Source of the DNA: Kiritimatiellia bacterium
Lineage (GTDB): Bacteria > Verrucomicrobiota > Kiritimatiellia > RFP12 > DVOR01
DNA length: 5,976 nucleotides
Direction of reading: 5' to 3'
Assembly (NCBI GenBank): GCA_017646485.1
Contig: JAGCML010000328.1
Coordinates: 1-5,976, forward strand
The notes beneath the pieces are model-generated. The model had not been told where the DNA came from. It ran no database searches and saw only the letters and a list, made by a program, of their open reading frames with translations. A program made the position numbers and the translations under genes. Positions 5,641-5,976 of this stretch are shown in pieces. How positions within the stretch are numbered: the stretch's first letter is position 1; each line of letters opens with the position of its first letter.

Positions 5641-5976
5641 TTAGAAGCCTGCGTCAAGACGCGCCTTCAATGCGGCGAGGTCGGTGTCTGCAGGTGCAGC
5701 GCCCGACTTCACAGCCGCTTCAGCAACTGCATAGGAAACAACGCTATACAAGCGACGGTCAAAGGCCTTCGGGATGATGTACTGCGTGCCGAATTCAAGC
5801 TTTTCACCAGGATAGACGGCCTGCACTTCTGCAGGAACAGGTTCACGGGCCAACATTGCTAATGCCGTAGAGGCAGCCACCTTCATTTCGGTATTGATGG
5901 TACGTGCCTTCACATCCAATGCACCACGGAAGAGGAAGGGGAAGCCGAGCACGTTGTTAATCTGGTTCGGATAGTC
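5641..5976 (-). CDS. malic enzyme, C-terminal part (partial, cut by window edge)
   Basis: The open frame enters from the right edge and ends at TAA 5641-5643, giving 111 residues. It starts [20 protein letters not shown] and contains [10 protein letters not shown] and [15 protein letters not shown], all typical of the C-terminal NAD(P)-binding domain of bacterial malic enzymes. These enzymes oxidatively decarboxylate malate to pyruvate and CO2. The protein stops about 30 residues after the IIPKAFD motif, so it is the short form without the phosphotransacetylase domain found in MaeB-type fusions. Cofactor preference (NAD or NADP) cannot be decided because the nucleotide-binding loop is outside the window. 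It is the most upstream visible gene of the leftward array, so the promoter lies beyond the right edge. Confidence 0.92.
   Translation of the reverse strand, partial: DYPNQINNVLGFPFLFRGALDVKARTINTEMKVAASTALAMLAREPVPAEVQAVYPGEKLEFGTQYIIPKAFDRRLYSVVSYAVAEAAVKSGAAPADTDLAALKARLDAGF

Overview
The window has compact, mixed-strand bacterial gene organisation. It holds six complete protein genes, two genes cut by the window edges, and short intergenic regions. An [FeFe]-hydrogenase implies anaerobic, probably fermentative metabolism. A secreted SGNH esterase, a Tat-like leader, a Sel1-repeat protein and a zinc-type HemB suggest a diderm bacterium. A PVC-group or proteobacterial gut or sediment anaerobe would fit, but the phylum cannot be fixed from this sequence alone.

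Left part (1-2040): the last codons of a Sel1-repeat protein run rightward into the edge, with a candidate intrinsic terminator folded over its own stop codon. It converges on a leftward pair, hemB (porphobilinogen synthase, tetrapyrrole synthesis) followed 46 nt later by a secreted SGNH/GDSL esterase. That pair ends at a strong intrinsic terminator with a perfect 11-bp stem. No gene is seen in 78-272.

Middle (2041-3712): a 143-nt divergent intergenic region separates hemB from a rightward single-chain [FeFe]-hydrogenase gene. Both flanking genes have an extended -10 element (TGnTATAAT). The hemB element lies so close to the ATG that the message should be leaderless. The hydrogenase begins with a twin-arginine motif and a hydrophobic stretch. 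It then carries a two-cluster ferredoxin domain, the complete H-cluster domain and a C-terminal small-subunit-like tail. No maturase (HydE/F/G) or partner subunit is in the window.

Right part (3713-5976): a tightly packed leftward array reads malic enzyme (C-terminal part only), two short chromate-transporter-family (CHR) proteins, then a ComF-family phosphoribosyltransferase. The gaps are about 10 nt, a 4-nt ATGA overlap and a 19-nt overlap, so this is almost certainly one transcript. The two CHR genes are paralogues and probably form one transporter. ComF looks like a passenger at the end of the unit.

The most interesting point is the apparently export-targeted, single-subunit [FeFe]-hydrogenase with altered residues next to the H-cluster. 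The predicted leaderless hemB promoter is second. No CRISPR array, transposon, tRNA or rRNA was seen.
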